The notes: generated by a model from the sequence alone, not told the origin. Counted from the stretch's first letter, positions 8,940 through 18,771 are shown. The stretch is 64,000 nt of DNA from Williamsia maris (GCF_024171815.1 NZ_JAMTCJ010000003.1:1085155-1149154), one strand, 5' to 3'. A program made the numbers and translations.

Positions 8940-10034
8940 TCAGTTGAACTGGACGCTCGCGACGGCGCGGCCGAAGATCTTCTTGCCGTTGGACTTGGCG
9001 GTCAGCGCGATCTGCCCGCGGCGGGTCTCGGGATCGAGCGACTTGATCTTGGCGGTGAGATCCATCTGGCCGTAGCCGTCCCGCGGGACGTAGACCGGCG
9101 CGGTGAAACGGACGTTGTACTCGTAGACCGCACCGGGATCGCCGACGAAGTCGGTGATGTATCCCGCGCTGATGCCCATGGTCTGCATCCCGTGGGCGAC
9201 GACGGTGTCGAGGCCCACGATGTCGGCGATCTCGTCGCTGAAGTGGATCGGGTTGGGATCGCCGGCGACACCGGCGTAGTTGATCAGGTTGCCGCGGGTC
9301 AGCTTGACCGTGCGGGGCTCGAGCTCCTGGCCGACGGTGAGGCTGTCGAAGTCGATGGCGCCATACGGCTTGGGATCGGCGGCCGGATCGGGCTCGGTGA
9401 AGAAGCCGCTGTGGTCGGGGATCGTCTGACCGTGGTCGTACGTCGCCCCTTCGACCAGCATGGTGTGCGCCACCGTCGTCATGAACGACGGAGCCGGGGA
9501 CTCACCCGCGCGGGCCACCAGCGTGGTCCAGGTCGTCATCACCGGGACGTCGTCCTGGTTGTGGATCTGGTTCTTGGTCACGAGCACGTCCGCGCCACCC
9601 ATCTGGCGGTACGAGTCGAGCGACACCACGCAGATGAGCCGGTCACCGACCTCGACGGGCTTGTGGAACACCAGGCGCTGGTCGGTCTGCAGCATCTTCC
9701 ACAGATCCCACCCCTCCACCATCTCCTCGAAGAGACGGCGCTGGGCGATCATGCCGGGGATGGCGACGAACGACAGCGGCGCGATCAGGGTCGGGTGTCC
9801 GTTCGCGGTCGCCGCGGCCTCGTTCCAGTGGACGGGGTTGCCGTCCTGGACGGCGCGGGCGTACTCGCGGACCTTCTCGCGACCGACCTCGTAGTAGTCC
9901 TCGACCGTGTAGTGGAAGCCGACCTGCTGAAGGGTCCGCTCGGCGATCTCCTCCGGCGAGAGGCTGGTCTGGTTCGCCATGATCGCCAGGCGCTCTTCGA
10001 CGGAGGGGATCGAGGATTCACTCACGTTGGTCAC
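8940..10034 (-). CDS. hadAB: Fused (3R)-hydroxyacyl-ACP dehydratase HadA/HadB
   Basis: A 364-residue protein made of two MaoC-like hot-dog domains. The N-terminal half (about 20-175) corresponds to HadA and lacks the catalytic pair. The C-terminal half (about 225-364) is HadB-like, with the hydratase-2 motif GDPNPIHF (Asp259, His264) and AHGM. In mycobacteria HadAB is a heterodimer that dehydrates 3-hydroxyacyl-AcpM in FAS-II mycolate synthesis. Here both subunits are one chain and no hadC follows. Start GTG 10034 has GAAGGG about ten bases upstream; ATG 9980 is an alternative. Confidence 0.9.
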   Translation of the reverse strand: MTNVSESSIPSVEERLAIMANQTSLSPEEIAERTLQQVGFHYTVEDYYEVGREKVREYARAVQDGNPVHWNEAAATANGHPTLIAPLSFVAIPGMIAQRRLFEEMVEGWDLWKMLQTDQRLVFHKPVEVGDRLICVVSLDSYRQMGGADVLVTKNQIHNQDDVPVMTTWTTLVARAGESPAPSFMTTVAHTMLVEGATYDHGQTIPDHSGFFTEPDPAADPKPYGAIDFDSLTVGQELEPRTVKLTRGNLINYAGVAGDPNPIHFSDEIADIVGLDTVVAHGMQTMGISAGYITDFVGDPGAVYEYNVRFTAPVYVPRDGYGQMDLTAKIKSLDPETRRGQIALTAKSNGKKIFGRAVASVQFN

Positions 10035-10233
10035 AGAACCTGACCCTTCACTGGTCGTCGGTGGGCGGCCGGGTCATCACGGGCGACACCCGCGAACGGG
10101 CTGTCGGACCGGAGCACTCGACCGTCTTGACCAGCCTCGACGCGATCGACTGTGGACCGTCGGAAGACTGGGAGATCGTTGTGTTGCTCGCGAAACGCTA
10201 CCAGTCGTGGCGTGGTCCCCCCAGACGCCACGA

Positions 10234-10262
10234 CGCCCCGGCGATGTCTCATCGTCGGGGCG
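10234..10262 (-). terminator. Hairpin after rpmG
   Basis: CGCCCCGGCGATG (10234-10246) and CATCGTCGGGGCG (10250-10262) form a 13-bp stem with one mispair and a 3-base loop, six bases past the rpmG stop. No T run follows. It may terminate rpmG or insulate it from hadAB 200 bases on. The rest of 10035-10233 shows nothing I can name beyond a possible hadAB promoter region. Confidence 0.55.
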
Positions 10263-10268
10263 AGATGG

Positions 10269-10436
10269 TCAGCGCGACTCTTTGTGGCTCTGGTGCTTGC
10301 CGCAGTTCGGGCAGAACTTCTTGATCTCGAGGCGATCGGGATCGTTACGGCGGTTCTTCTTGGTGATGTAGTTGCGGTGTTTGCAAACCTCGCAGGCCAA
10401 GGTGATCTTGGGCCGCACGTCTGTTGAGGAGGCCAC
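10269..10436 (-). CDS. rpmG: 50S ribosomal protein L33
   Basis: A 55-residue L33 with four zinc-binding cysteines in CEVCKHRNY (CxxC) and FCPNCGKH (CxxC). It is thus the zinc-containing paralogue, not the Cys-minus form induced under zinc starvation. The start is GTG (10434-10436), reading [15 protein letters not shown]. It sits between tRNA-Met and hadAB as in mycobacteria. Confidence 0.95.
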   Translation of the reverse strand: MASSTDVRPKITLACEVCKHRNYITKKNRRNDPDRLEIKKFCPNCGKHQSHKESR

Positions 10437-10532
10437 GGGGCTGCCTTTCGGTGGATCGATCTCGGGTACTGCACACGCGCCGGTGCGCGGAGGTCACCGC
10501 GCGTCGTCGCCGTGTGCAGCGTTGTCTCGCTG

Positions 10533-10606
<74 letters not shown>

Positions 10607-10644
10607 ATGGCCGCCCAGGCCGGCGACGGTCTGGGAGTCCAGCG

Positions 10645-10717
10645 AGCCCCCTAACGGAATCGAACCGTTGACCTTTTCCTTACCATGGAAACGCTCTACC
10701 GACTGAGCTAAGGGGGC
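10645..10717 (-). tRNA. tRNA-Thr (anticodon GGT)
   Basis: Seventy-three bases with a perfect GCCCCCT/AGGGGGC acceptor, anticodon stem TTTCC/GGAAA around loop ATGGTAA, and T arm GGTTCGATTCC. It lies 38 bases upstream of tRNA-Met and is probably co-transcribed with it. Confidence 0.94.
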
Positions 10718-10885
10718 GGGACCCGGAGCATCTTGCGACGCCCCGAGAGCCTTAACGAGATTACACAGCCGCCTGCGCAGTCGCCAAATCGCTGGGATCC
10801 GACGCCGTCGAGACGGTGCCTCTCTCTGTATTCAGGCAGCTCACAAGGGATTCGAAGGTGAATTCGAGGATCCCAGGTGAGGTGG

Positions 10886-10966
10886 TGGCACGTGTAGGAT
10901 TCGAACCTACGTAGCTTGCGCGACGGATTTACAGTCCGCTCCCATTGGCCGCTCGGGCAACGTGCC
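10886..10966 (-). tRNA. tRNA-Tyr (anticodon GTA)
   Basis: Eighty-one bases with acceptor GGCACGT/ACGTGCC, anticodon loop CTGTAAA and a long variable arm, as expected for class II tRNA-Tyr. The T arm GGTTCGAATCC is intact. Gap 10718-10885 to tRNA-Thr and gap 10967-11143 to the next gene show nothing further. Confidence 0.94.
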
Positions 10967-11143
10967 GCGCTGTGTCCCCCGGTAGTGAAACACCGCGGAG
11001 GCAACGCCGAGAAGACTACAACGCAGTGGCCCCAGTTGCGAAAACCGCATGTCGTGACGCGTGCTCCGACGAGCGTTCGCATCGTTCGTGGCCGTTCGCA
11101 TCGCCGACGCACGGTGCGAACGGCGCTCGCTGTTGCGAACCGA

Positions 11144-12081
11144 TCAACTCCGCGCCCGCTCGACCGCTCGGCGTATCCGTTCGATGACCACGTCCGGCCG
11201 GTGGAGCAGTTCGTGCCAGGTCCATCGGACGACGACGTAGCCGAGGTCCTGCAACTCCTGCGCGCGGAACTTCTCCTCGTCGAGGATCTCGCGCAACGAC
11301 TTCTCCGAGTACTGACCGAAGTACTTGCCCATGCCGTCGCACTCCCCCACGACGCCGAACTCCTCCCACAAGAAGTCGACCCGACCGACCAGGCGCGCGT
11401 GCTCGTCGAAGATCTCGCGTTGTAGGTCCGGCATCGGAAGGCGAGATTTTGCGATGACCAGTCGGCTCCACGACTCCAGGGGACTCTCTGAGCGACCGTC
11501 GAGACGCGCTACGGCCGAGCGAGCTCGACCACACCCGTGCACGGGCCCCATGCGCTCTAGCTGTGCGTCAGATCACTCTCGTCGCAGAGTTTCCGACGAA
11601 GAGCTGCGTCTCCTGCGCTGGTGGCCGCGCGCACCGATTGGGTGCGTGCGACATCGATGATCGTTCGCGCCACCGATGTCGACAGGACCCCTCCGATCTG
11701 GACCAGTTCCCGAGAAGCGATGTTGCGATGCAACACACTGATCGCCGTCACCTGTGTGCCAGAAGCGCGCATCCCGGGACGCGCGACGTGGACATGCGAC
11801 AGGTCCGCTCCGAGCACGGGTAGGCCGAGATTCACCGCTGCACTCACTCCGGCCAGCGCGGTCCCGTCCGCCATGTTCGCCACCACTCCGAGCGCAAGCG
11901 AGAGGTGACGGTGCTCGTCGAAGCGGCCCAACTCCGCAGGAATGACGTAGTAGCCGGGCGCGAGAACGGTCAGCGCCCCGTGTGCCACGGCGTCCGAGAT
12001 GTCCTTGCGCGTCATGCCACCCGCGATCAGATCTCGACGGGTCTTCGCTACTGGTGTCATGCATCGAGCGTCGGCGATCAC
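11144..12081 (-). pseudogene. Frameshifted AbiEi-antitoxin-like/DUF559 nuclease gene
   Basis: Two frames together encode one familiar actinobacterial architecture. Frame one (12081-11557) gives 174 residues with an N-terminal winged-helix antitoxin-like segment (RRDLIAGGMTRKDISDAV) and a middle domain ending AGDAALRRKLCDESDL. Frame two (reading through 11551-11144) gives RARSAVARLDGRSESPLESW and a DUF559/Vsr-like nuclease domain with VGRVDFLWEE and RWTWHELLHRP. The junction at about 11555-11575 needs a one-base indel to restore a ~300-residue protein. Start may be 12081 or ATG 12060. Either a genuine pseudogene or an assembly error. Confidence 0.75.
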
Positions 12082-12256
12082 GGCGACCGTCGCGTCGTCA
12101 TCGGAGCCGTCCCGGCCGGGTTGTCCCCGTTTCGCCGCGGCTCCCCAGGAACGGGGTTTGCAGGGTCAAGTGCGGTTTGCATGGTTCCGGTAGCGCGCAA
12201 ACGACACGAGACCGTGCGAAGAGCGGACCCGAGGCACACGTCGCTACCCTGAGCGC

Positions 12257-12748
12257 ATGGCAGATTCATCATTCGACGTGGTCAGCAAGATCGATCGACA
12301 AGAGGTCGACAACGCTCTGAACCAGGCCGCGAAGGAACTCTCGCAGCGCTACGACTTCCGGGGCACCAACACGAAGATCGACTGGTCGGGCGACGAGACC
12401 ATCGTGATCACCTCCGACACCGAGGAACGCACCGAGGCGGCTCTCGAGGTGTTCAAGGAGAAGCTCATCCGCCGCGACATCTCGCTCAAGGCGTTCGACG
12501 CAGGCGAGCCGGCGTCGTCGGGCAAGGGCTACCGCCTGTCCGGGAACCTGGTGCAGGGCATCGACTCGGAGAAGGCCAAGAAGATCACCAAGGCCATCCG
12601 CGACGAGGGCCCCAAGGGCGTCAAGGCGCTCATCCAGGGCGACGAGCTGCGGGTGTCGAGCAAGAAGCGCGACGACCTCCAGGAGATCATCGCGCTTCTC
12701 AAGGGCAAGGACTTCGAGATCGCCCTGCAGTTCGTGAACTACCGGTAG
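12257..12748 (+). CDS. yajQ: YajQ family nucleotide-binding protein
   Basis: The 163-residue protein begins [20 protein letters not shown] and ends in [11 protein letters not shown], matching YajQ over its full length. The family has two ferredoxin-like folds and binds cyclic di-GMP in some gammaproteobacteria. Whether the actinobacterial form does is unknown. It converges on htpX with only four bases between stops. The gene pair order matches Rv0566c/Rv0563 apart from missing intervening genes. Confidence 0.93.
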   Translation: MADSSFDVVSKIDRQEVDNALNQAAKELSQRYDFRGTNTKIDWSGDETIVITSDTEERTEAALEVFKEKLIRRDISLKAFDAGEPASSGKGYRLSGNLVQGIDSEKAKKITKAIRDEGPKGVKALIQGDELRVSSKKRDDLQEIIALLKGKDFEIALQFVNYR

Positions 12749-12752
12749 GGAC

Positions 12753-13619
12753 TCAGCGGGGCCCGCGGGCCATCGCCTCGAGACGGGCGATGCGGTCCTC
12801 CATCGGCGGATGCGTGGCGAACATCCGACCGATGCGCTCGCCGCCGCGGAACGGGTTGGCGATCATCAGGTGCGACTGCGCGGCCAGGTCGGTCTGCGGG
12901 GGCAGCGGCTTGGCCTCGACCCCGCCGGAGATCTTGCGCAGCGCGGACGCCAGCGCCAGCGGGTCACCGGTCAGCTCGGCCCCCGATGCGTCGGCCTGGT
13001 ACTCCCGCGAGCGCGACACCGCGAGCTTGACGACGGTCGCCGCGATCGGTCCGAGCAGCGAGATCAGGATCAGCGCAAAGGGATTGGCGCCGCCCTCGCG
13101 GTTGCCGCCGAACATCCCGGCGAACATCGCGAAGTTGGCCAGACCCGTGACGACCGCCGCCATCGCGCCCGCGATCGACGAGATCAGGATGTCGCGGTTG
13201 TAGACGTGGCTCAGCTCGTGGCCGAGCACGGCCCGCAGCTCACGCTCGTCGAGGATCTGCAGGATGCCCTGCGTGCAGCAGACCGCCGCGTTCTTCGGGT
13301 TGCGGCCGGTGGCAAAGGCATTGGGCGCCTCGGTGGGGCTGATGTACAGCGCGGGCATGGGCTGGCGGGCGTTGGTCGCGAGCTCGCGGACGATGCGGTA
13401 GATCATCGGCGCCTGCACCTCGGTGACCGGCTGCGCGTGCATCGCCTTGAGCGCCATCTTCGCGCTGTTGAAGTAGACGTAGGCGTTCATGCCGACCGCG
13501 AAGACCACCGCCACGAGGAGGATCGCAGGGCTGCGGAAGGCCGCGCCGATGCCGACGATGATCGCCGACATGAAGCCGAGCAGCAGTACGGTCTTCAGTC
13601 CATTCGCGTGGCCGTGCAT
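12753..13619 (-). CDS. htpX: Membrane zinc metalloprotease HtpX
   Basis: A 288-residue M48 protease with two N-terminal membrane segments (about 10-50), HELSH at 134-138 with the third ligand Glu206 in SREYQAD, and further hydrophobic segments at about 145-200. HtpX degrades misfolded membrane proteins. ATG 13619 was chosen because GGAGGAGC (13627-13634) lies 7 bases upstream; a longer frame to 13649 has no such site. Confidence 0.94.
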   Translation of the reverse strand: MHGHANGLKTVLLLGFMSAIIVGIGAAFRSPAILLVAVVFAVGMNAYVYFNSAKMALKAMHAQPVTEVQAPMIYRIVRELATNARQPMPALYISPTEAPNAFATGRNPKNAAVCCTQGILQILDERELRAVLGHELSHVYNRDILISSIAGAMAAVVTGLANFAMFAGMFGGNREGGANPFALILISLLGPIAATVVKLAVSRSREYQADASGAELTGDPLALASALRKISGGVEAKPLPPQTDLAAQSHLMIANPFRGGERIGRMFATHPPMEDRIARLEAMARGPR

Positions 13620-13723
13620 CGCGGTCGCTCCTCCGTGCCGGGTGGTCAACGCCGGGTGGGCGTTGTCGTCCCCTCAACGAGCGACCGGGCGGCAAAGTTT
13701 CCGTCGCCGGCAACGGGGTGCGG

Positions 13724-14758
13724 TCAGCCGATCCGCTCGACGGTGTAACTCACCAGCGAGGTCAACGCCCTCTTGGCCTCGTTGTCGGGCAGCTGTGCGA
13801 GCTCGGAGTAGGCCCGATCGGCGTACCCGGCCAGCGTCTCGCGGGCGCGGACCATCCCAACCGACGCGTTGAGCAGGCCGAGTGCCTCGGTGACCTCGGC
13901 GTCGTCGGTCAGCGGCAGACGCTCGCCGGAGGCCGAGAGCAACAGCTCGCGCAGGCGATCGGCGTCGGGGCCCTGCTCGGTGAGCGCGTAGAGGACCGGC
14001 AACGTGTGCACGCCCTCGCGGAGGTCGGTGCCGGGGTTCTTGCCCGAGTCGCCGGGCTGGGAACTGATGTCGATGATGTCGTCGGACACCTGGAATGCGG
14101 TGCCGATGGCGTCGCCGAGGCGCGAGAGCCGCTCGATGTCGTCGTCGGTCGCGCCCGAGGTCATGCCACCGAAACGGCCGGCCGCGGCGATCAACGACGC
14201 CGTCTTCTCCCAGACGACGCGCAGGTAGTGGTCCACCGGGTCGGTGCCCGACGGATTGCCGATGGTCTCGCGCATCTGGCCGGTGACCAGCTCGGCGAAG
14301 GTGTCGGCGATGATCAGCACCGATTCCGGGCCCAGGGTCGAGACCAGCCGTGAAGCGCGGGCGAAGAGGAAGTCGCCCGCCAGGATGGCGACGCTGTTGC
14401 TCCACCGGGCGTTGGCGCTGACCGCGCCGCGTCGCAGCTCGGCCTCGTCCATGACGTCGTCGTGATAGAGCGTGGCGAGATGGATCAGCTCGACGACGGT
14501 CGACGCGGTGATGACCTCGGAGGCGTGTGGGTTCGGGCCGAACTGCGACGAGAGCAGGGCGAACACGGGGCGGAAGCGCTTGCCGCCCGCCTTGGCGAGA
14601 TGGGTGGCCGCCTCGGTGAGGAAGTCCTCGCCCGACGACAGCTCGGCGAGCAACAGCTCCTCGACCTTGGCCAGTGAGTCACCGATCCCGGACGAGAACT
14701 CGTCCGAGCCCATGTCGATGCCCATGAACGTGGTCTTCACGGTTCCCAACCACTCCAT
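13724..14758 (-). CDS. Polyprenyl diphosphate synthase (menaquinone side chain)
   Basis: A 344-residue trans-isoprenyl synthase with GGKRFRP (58-64), first aspartate-rich motif DDVMD (100-104) and second DDIID (226-230). Position between htpX and menJ corresponds to Rv0562 (grcC1), so it probably makes the long prenyl chain for menaquinone. Product chain length cannot be set from sequence alone. It diverges from menJ across about 118 bases. Confidence 0.9.
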   Translation of the reverse strand: MEWLGTVKTTFMGIDMGSDEFSSGIGDSLAKVEELLLAELSSGEDFLTEAATHLAKAGGKRFRPVFALLSSQFGPNPHASEVITASTVVELIHLATLYHDDVMDEAELRRGAVSANARWSNSVAILAGDFLFARASRLVSTLGPESVLIIADTFAELVTGQMRETIGNPSGTDPVDHYLRVVWEKTASLIAAAGRFGGMTSGATDDDIERLSRLGDAIGTAFQVSDDIIDISSQPGDSGKNPGTDLREGVHTLPVLYALTEQGPDADRLRELLLSASGERLPLTDDAEVTEALGLLNASVGMVRARETLAGYADRAYSELAQLPDNEAKRALTSLVSYTVERIG

Positions 14759-14864
14759 CTACTCGCTGCCGTCGCGTCCGCGCCGGCAACTCTCATTCGG
14801 ATCACGCGTCGGGACCGGAGGCCCCACCTACGACCGAGCGTAATCGTTGCCATCGGTGTTCGGC

Positions 14865-14870
14865 GATAAT
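14865..14870 (+). promoter_or_regulatory. Candidate -10 element for a leaderless menJ transcript
   Basis: GATAAT lies six bases before the GTG start of menJ. This spacing puts transcription start at or next to the start codon, as in leaderless actinobacterial mRNAs. No matching -35 or Shine-Dalgarno is visible. Confidence 0.4.
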
Positions 14871-14876
14871 GGTCGT

Positions 14877-16127
14877 GTGACCTCCGACCGTTCTGTCCCC
14901 ACCCACGCCGATGTGCTCGTCGTCGGCGCGGGTCCGGGCGGTTCGGCGGCCGCCGCGCATGCAGCGTCGGCGGGCCGCGAGGTGGTCCTGCTCGACGACG
15001 CGGTGTTCCCCCGCGACAAGACCTGCGGTGACGGGCTGACCCCGCGCGCGGTGGCCGAGATGGATCGGCTCGGACTGGGCGAGTTCCTCTCGACGCGGCC
15101 CCGGATCGTCGGGTTGTCGATGCGCGGCTGGGGCGCCAGCCAGCAGATCCGTTGGCCCTCAGGCAGATTCCCGGAACACGGCAGCGCGGTGGCACGCACC
15201 GAACTCGACGACCGCATCCGACACGTGGCACTCGATCGCGGCGCGCGAATGGTGCAGGGCACCAAGGCGGTCGGAGTCGAGATGCGTGATGGCGCTGTAC
15301 ATTCCGTCGTCGTCGAGGGTGACCAGGGCCGCTCGGAGATCCGTGTTCGCCAGCTGATCATCGCCGACGGGGTGCGCTCGACGCTGGGGCGCGAACTCGG
15401 TCGCGAGTGGCACCGCGACACCGCCTACGGCGTGGCCGCGCGCGCATACGCGACATCGGGTCGGGCCGACGACACCTGGATGGGCTCGGACCTCGAACTC
15501 CGCGACGGCGCAGGCGAATTGCTCCCCGGGTACGGCTGGGTGTTCCCGCTCGGCGCGGAGAGCGGATTGGTCAACATCGGCGTGGGCGCGCTGGCCACCG
15601 GCAAGCGGCCCGCACACATGGCGTTGCGTCCGATCGTCGATCACTACAACAACTCGCAACGCGAGCGGTGGCAGATCACCGGCGATCCGATGCGGGTCAC
15701 CTCGGCACTGCTGCCCATGGGAGGTGCGGTCTCCGGGGTCGCGGGGCGCAACTGGATGCTCATCGGCGACGCCGCGGCGTGTGTGAACCCGCTCAACGGT
15801 GAGGGCATCGACTACGCACTGGAGACCGGACGGATGGCCGTCGAACGGCTCGATGAGACCGATCACACGTCTGCGTGGCCTGCCGTTCTCACCGAGCACT
15901 ACGGGACGGCGTTCTCCGCCGCCCGCCGCCTCGCCGGTGTGCTGACGTTCCCGCAGGCGGTTCCGGTGCTCGGCCGACCGGGCATCCGCTCGGCGGCGTT
16001 GATGTCGATGGTCGTGCGGGTGATGGGCAACTTGATCACCCCGGAGGACGGCGATCTGCTCGCGCGCGCGTGGCGGGTGGCCGGCTCGGCGTCGGTCCGC
16101 CTGGACCACCGCCCGCCCTTCGTCTGA
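14877..16127 (+). CDS. menJ: Menaquinone reductase (geranylgeranyl reductase family)
   Basis: A 416-residue FAD enzyme with the dinucleotide-binding GAGPGGS (17-23), a DKTCGDGLTP segment, and a distal GDAAACVNPLNGEGI FAD contact. It matches Rv0561c (MenJ), which saturates one isoprene of menaquinone, giving MK-n(H2). The GTG at 14877 is preferred because the protein then begins ten residues before the FAD motif and a -10 box sits just upstream. Its stop is followed directly by repeat array B. Confidence 0.88.
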   Translation: MTSDRSVPTHADVLVVGAGPGGSAAAAHAASAGREVVLLDDAVFPRDKTCGDGLTPRAVAEMDRLGLGEFLSTRPRIVGLSMRGWGASQQIRWPSGRFPEHGSAVARTELDDRIRHVALDRGARMVQGTKAVGVEMRDGAVHSVVVEGDQGRSEIRVRQLIIADGVRSTLGRELGREWHRDTAYGVAARAYATSGRADDTWMGSDLELRDGAGELLPGYGWVFPLGAESGLVNIGVGALATGKRPAHMALRPIVDHYNNSQRERWQITGDPMRVTSALLPMGGAVSGVAGRNWMLIGDAAACVNPLNGEGIDYALETGRMAVERLDETDHTSAWPAVLTEHYGTAFSAARRLAGVLTFPQAVPVLGRPGIRSAALMSMVVRVMGNLITPEDGDLLARAWRVAGSASVRLDHRPPFV

Positions 16128-16134
16128 CCGCGTG

Positions 16135-16272
16135 CGTCAGTTGGGCACGTAAACCCGTCAGTTGGGCACATAGACCCACCGATTGGGCACCTGCTCGACA
16201 GGTGAGAGCCCCGATGCCCACTCAGTGGGCTTATCTGCCCAACTGGCGGACTTTGTTGCCCAACTGGCGGGG
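16135..16272. repeat. 21-bp tandem repeat array B, mirror-symmetric
   Basis: TTGGGCA occurs at 16141, 16162 and 16183, spaced exactly 21 bp. After a spacer the reverse complement TGCCCA(A/C) occurs at 16215, 16236 and 16257, again 21 bp apart. The forward half starts within ten bases of the menJ stop and the inverted half ends at the menG stop (16274). Each converging gene thus runs into TTGGGCA copies on its own sense strand. Flanks read GTCAGTTGGGCAC and TGCCCAACTGGCGG. Proposed role: two-sided termination. Confidence 0.85.
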
Positions 16273-16273
16273 G

Positions 16274-16972
16274 CTACTTCGTGGCGTAGTGCAGCGCGGC
16301 GATGCCGCCGGTGAGGTTGCGCCAGCGGACGTTGCCGAAACCGGCGGCGGTGATGCGCTCGGCGAGACCGGCCTGATCAGGCCACGCCCGGATCGACTCG
16401 GCGAGATAGACATACGCCTCGGGGTTGCTGGCGACGCGCGTGGCCACCGGCGGCAGCGCCTTCATCAGGTACTCCATGTACAGCGTCCGGAACGGTCCGA
16501 ACACCGGCGTCGAGAACTCGCAGATGACCAGTCGCCCATTCGGTTTGAGCACCCGCTGCAGCTCGGCGAGTGCGGTGTCGACGTTCGCGACGTTGCGCAG
16601 GCCGAAGGAGATGGTCGCGGCATCGAAGCTCTCGTCGGCGAAGGGCAGCGTGAGCGCGTCGGCGGCGACCTTGGGCACCGGCCGACGGTGGCCGGCCTTG
16701 AGCATGCCGAGGGAGAAGTCGGCCGCGATGCAGTGCGCACCCGACTGCGCGAGTTCCTCGGTCGAGACCGCGGTCCCGGCGGCCAGGTCGAGCACCACGT
16801 CGTCGGGTCCGAGTGCCAGCGCGCGGCGAGTCGCCTTCCGCCAGCCGCGATCCTGACCGAACGAGAGCACCGTGTTGGTGATGTCGTAGCGGCGGGCGAC
16901 ACCGTCGAACATGGCGGCGACGTCGGCCGGCTTCTTGTCCAGTCCGGCGCGGCCCACTGAGGTCGAGGTCAT
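16274..16972 (-). CDS. menG: Demethylmenaquinone methyltransferase
   Basis: The 232-residue protein has the UbiE/MenG pattern: [23 protein letters not shown] motif VLDLAAGTA (about 60-68), [18 protein letters not shown] and a C-terminal [12 protein letters not shown]. It performs the last methylation of menaquinone. ATG 16972 was taken over the longer frame to 17023 because family similarity starts there. It lies downstream of mgtA on the same strand, as Rv0558 follows Rv0557. Confidence 0.93.
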   Translation of the reverse strand: MTSTSVGRAGLDKKPADVAAMFDGVARRYDITNTVLSFGQDRGWRKATRRALALGPDDVVLDLAAGTAVSTEELAQSGAHCIAADFSLGMLKAGHRRPVPKVAADALTLPFADESFDAATISFGLRNVANVDTALAELQRVLKPNGRLVICEFSTPVFGPFRTLYMEYLMKALPPVATRVASNPEAYVYLAESIRAWPDQAGLAERITAAGFGNVRWRNLTGGIAALHYATK

Positions 16973-17038
16973 GGGCTCAACCGTACGTGCCCGCGCGCCC
17001 GTCGAGTACGAGAGTCCCGACACACGCGGGCCGTGGGA

Positions 17039-18187
17039 TCAGGCCGTGCGGCGGTGGACCGCGAGGCTGCCCGCGCGTCCGAGGACCGCGTCGTAGTGGC
17101 CGAGCAACTGGTCGCAGACGACCGGCCAGGTGCGTCCCTGCACCCCGCGCCAGCCCGCCGTGCCGAACTCGGTGCCGACGTTAGAGTCGAGCAGGGTGTC
17201 GACCGCGCCGGGCAGTCGGCGGGAGAAGGTCGGGACGTCGAGCAGGTACCCGGTCCGCAGGTTCGCGATCAGATCCTTCGGGCCGCCGGCGTCGGGGCCG
17301 ATCACCGGGACGCCGCTGGCCTGCGCCTCCTGGACGGCCTGACAGAAGGTCTCGTGCTCGCCGGGGTGCACGAAGACGTCCATGCTCGCGTAGGCGCGGG
17401 CGAGTTCGACACCGCCGAGTTCGCCGGTGAACACCGCGTCGGGCATCAACTTCTCGAGGCGCGCGCGTTCGGGGCCGCCTCCGACGATCACGAGCTGACG
17501 ATCACTGCGTCCCGACAACACCGCGAGGCGCTCGACGTGCTTCTCCGGCGCCAACCGTCCGACGAAACCGACGATCGGCGCGCCGGAGGGACTCCACTGC
17601 GCGCGCAACGCGTCGTCGCGGCGCTGCGGGTTGAACCGTTCGATGTCGACGCCTCGGCCCCATCGGAAGACCCGCGGGATCCCGTGGTCCTGCAGCGCTT
17701 TCACCGACACCGACGACGGCGCCAGGGTGCGGTCGCAGGCCGTGTGCAGTCGACGCGTCCACGTCCACGCGGCCCGCGCACCCATGCCGATGCCGTAGCT
17801 CTCGGCGAATCCGGCCACGTCGGTCTGGAAGACCGCGACCGTCGGGAGGTCGAGGCGCCGGGCGGCGTGCGCACCCGCGGCACCCATCACGAACGGTGAC
17901 GCGAGATGCACGACGTCGGGCGCGAACTCGGCCATCGCGCGGTACAGGGACGGGTTCGGCACCCCCACCGGGAGAGACGAGATCTTGGGCACCATCATCG
18001 ACGGCACCAGATGCACCGGCACGCCGTTGACCTCGCGCGGGGCGGGTTGCGCGCCACGCGGGGTGTCGGGGGCGAACACCATCGCGTCGTGACCGCGGCG
18101 CTCGAGGTGATCGAGCACGCGCAGCACCGAGTTCACGACGCCGTTCATGTTCGGCAGGAAACTCTCCGCAACTATTGCCACTCGCAC
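17039..18187 (-). CDS. mgtA: GDP-mannose-dependent mannosyltransferase (MgtA-like)
   Basis: A 382-residue GT-B family 4 glycosyltransferase with N-terminal [28 protein letters not shown], and the C-terminal donor-site motif [17 protein letters not shown]. Its position next to menG and menD matches Rv0557 (MgtA), reported to mannosylate a glucuronosyl-diacylglycerol for lipoarabinomannan-like lipids. No signal peptide; acts at the cytoplasmic membrane face. Start ATG 18187 fits the family. Confidence 0.85.
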   Translation of the reverse strand: MRVAIVAESFLPNMNGVVNSVLRVLDHLERRGHDAMVFAPDTPRGAQPAPREVNGVPVHLVPSMMVPKISSLPVGVPNPSLYRAMAEFAPDVVHLASPFVMGAAGAHAARRLDLPTVAVFQTDVAGFAESYGIGMGARAAWTWTRRLHTACDRTLAPSSVSVKALQDHGIPRVFRWGRGVDIERFNPQRRDDALRAQWSPSGAPIVGFVGRLAPEKHVERLAVLSGRSDRQLVIVGGGPERARLEKLMPDAVFTGELGGVELARAYASMDVFVHPGEHETFCQAVQEAQASGVPVIGPDAGGPKDLIANLRTGYLLDVPTFSRRLPGAVDTLLDSNVGTEFGTAGWRGVQGRTWPVVCDQLLGHYDAVLGRAGSLAVHRRTA

Positions 18188-18278
18188 GAACGTCAGTGTG
18201 GCCAGCTCATCTGTCCCACAACGTTCGTCGACGTGACGTCGGCCGAAATGGGAGGTGAACTCCTCCGGCGCGGGCTCC

Positions 18279-18749
18279 TCAGGCCGGTGTGGCGACGTCC
18301 GGGGTCGACGAGGCGGTGTCGGTCGTGTCGGTTCGACGGCGGCGTGAGATCTCCGCGAGCAGGACCATCACCGCGACCACGAACAGCCACGTGTAGCCCG
18401 CTATGGACACGGCCGGGATGATCGACAGGCCCGCATCCCGACCCGCGACGCGCACGAGATCGGGGTTCGCGCTGTCATATTCGACGCTGATGCGTTGTCC
18501 GACAGCGAGTTCGGTGGGATAGAAGATGCCGAGGCGCGGGCTGCGGACCTGGCCGTCAGGGGTGTAGAAGCGCACCGTCGACTTGGTCGAGCCCGCCGTC
18601 ACGACGTCCGCGGTGGCCGTCGCGAGGTTGTCGTCGATGGACGCGTCGTCGCGGTAACACCCGGCCACCATCACGGCCATCATGATCGTCACGATCCCGG
18701 CGACGATCAGCAGACCGATCTGCGTGCGTCGGAGGTGGGTCGGGGACAT
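18279..18749 (-). CDS. DUF3592 membrane protein
   Basis: A 156-residue protein with two membrane segments (about 10-32 and 112-135) flanking an extracytoplasmic ~75-residue DUF3592-type beta domain ([16 protein letters not shown]). The C-terminus is hydrophilic and Thr/Asp rich. It corresponds in position to Rv0556. Function unknown. It lies between menD and mgtA on the same strand. Confidence 0.75.
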   Translation of the reverse strand: MSPTHLRRTQIGLLIVAGIVTIMMAVMVAGCYRDDASIDDNLATATADVVTAGSTKSTVRFYTPDGQVRSPRLGIFYPTELAVGQRISVEYDSANPDLVRVAGRDAGLSIIPAVSIAGYTWLFVVAVMVLLAEISRRRRTDTTDTASSTPDVATPA

Positions 18750-18771
18750 GCGTCAGAGACTACTTAGCCAA

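Noticed and set aside
11557..12081. Reading the antitoxin-like half and nuclease half as two separate genes
   Set aside because: Neither half has its own credible ribosome site at the junction, and together they reproduce a known single-protein architecture.
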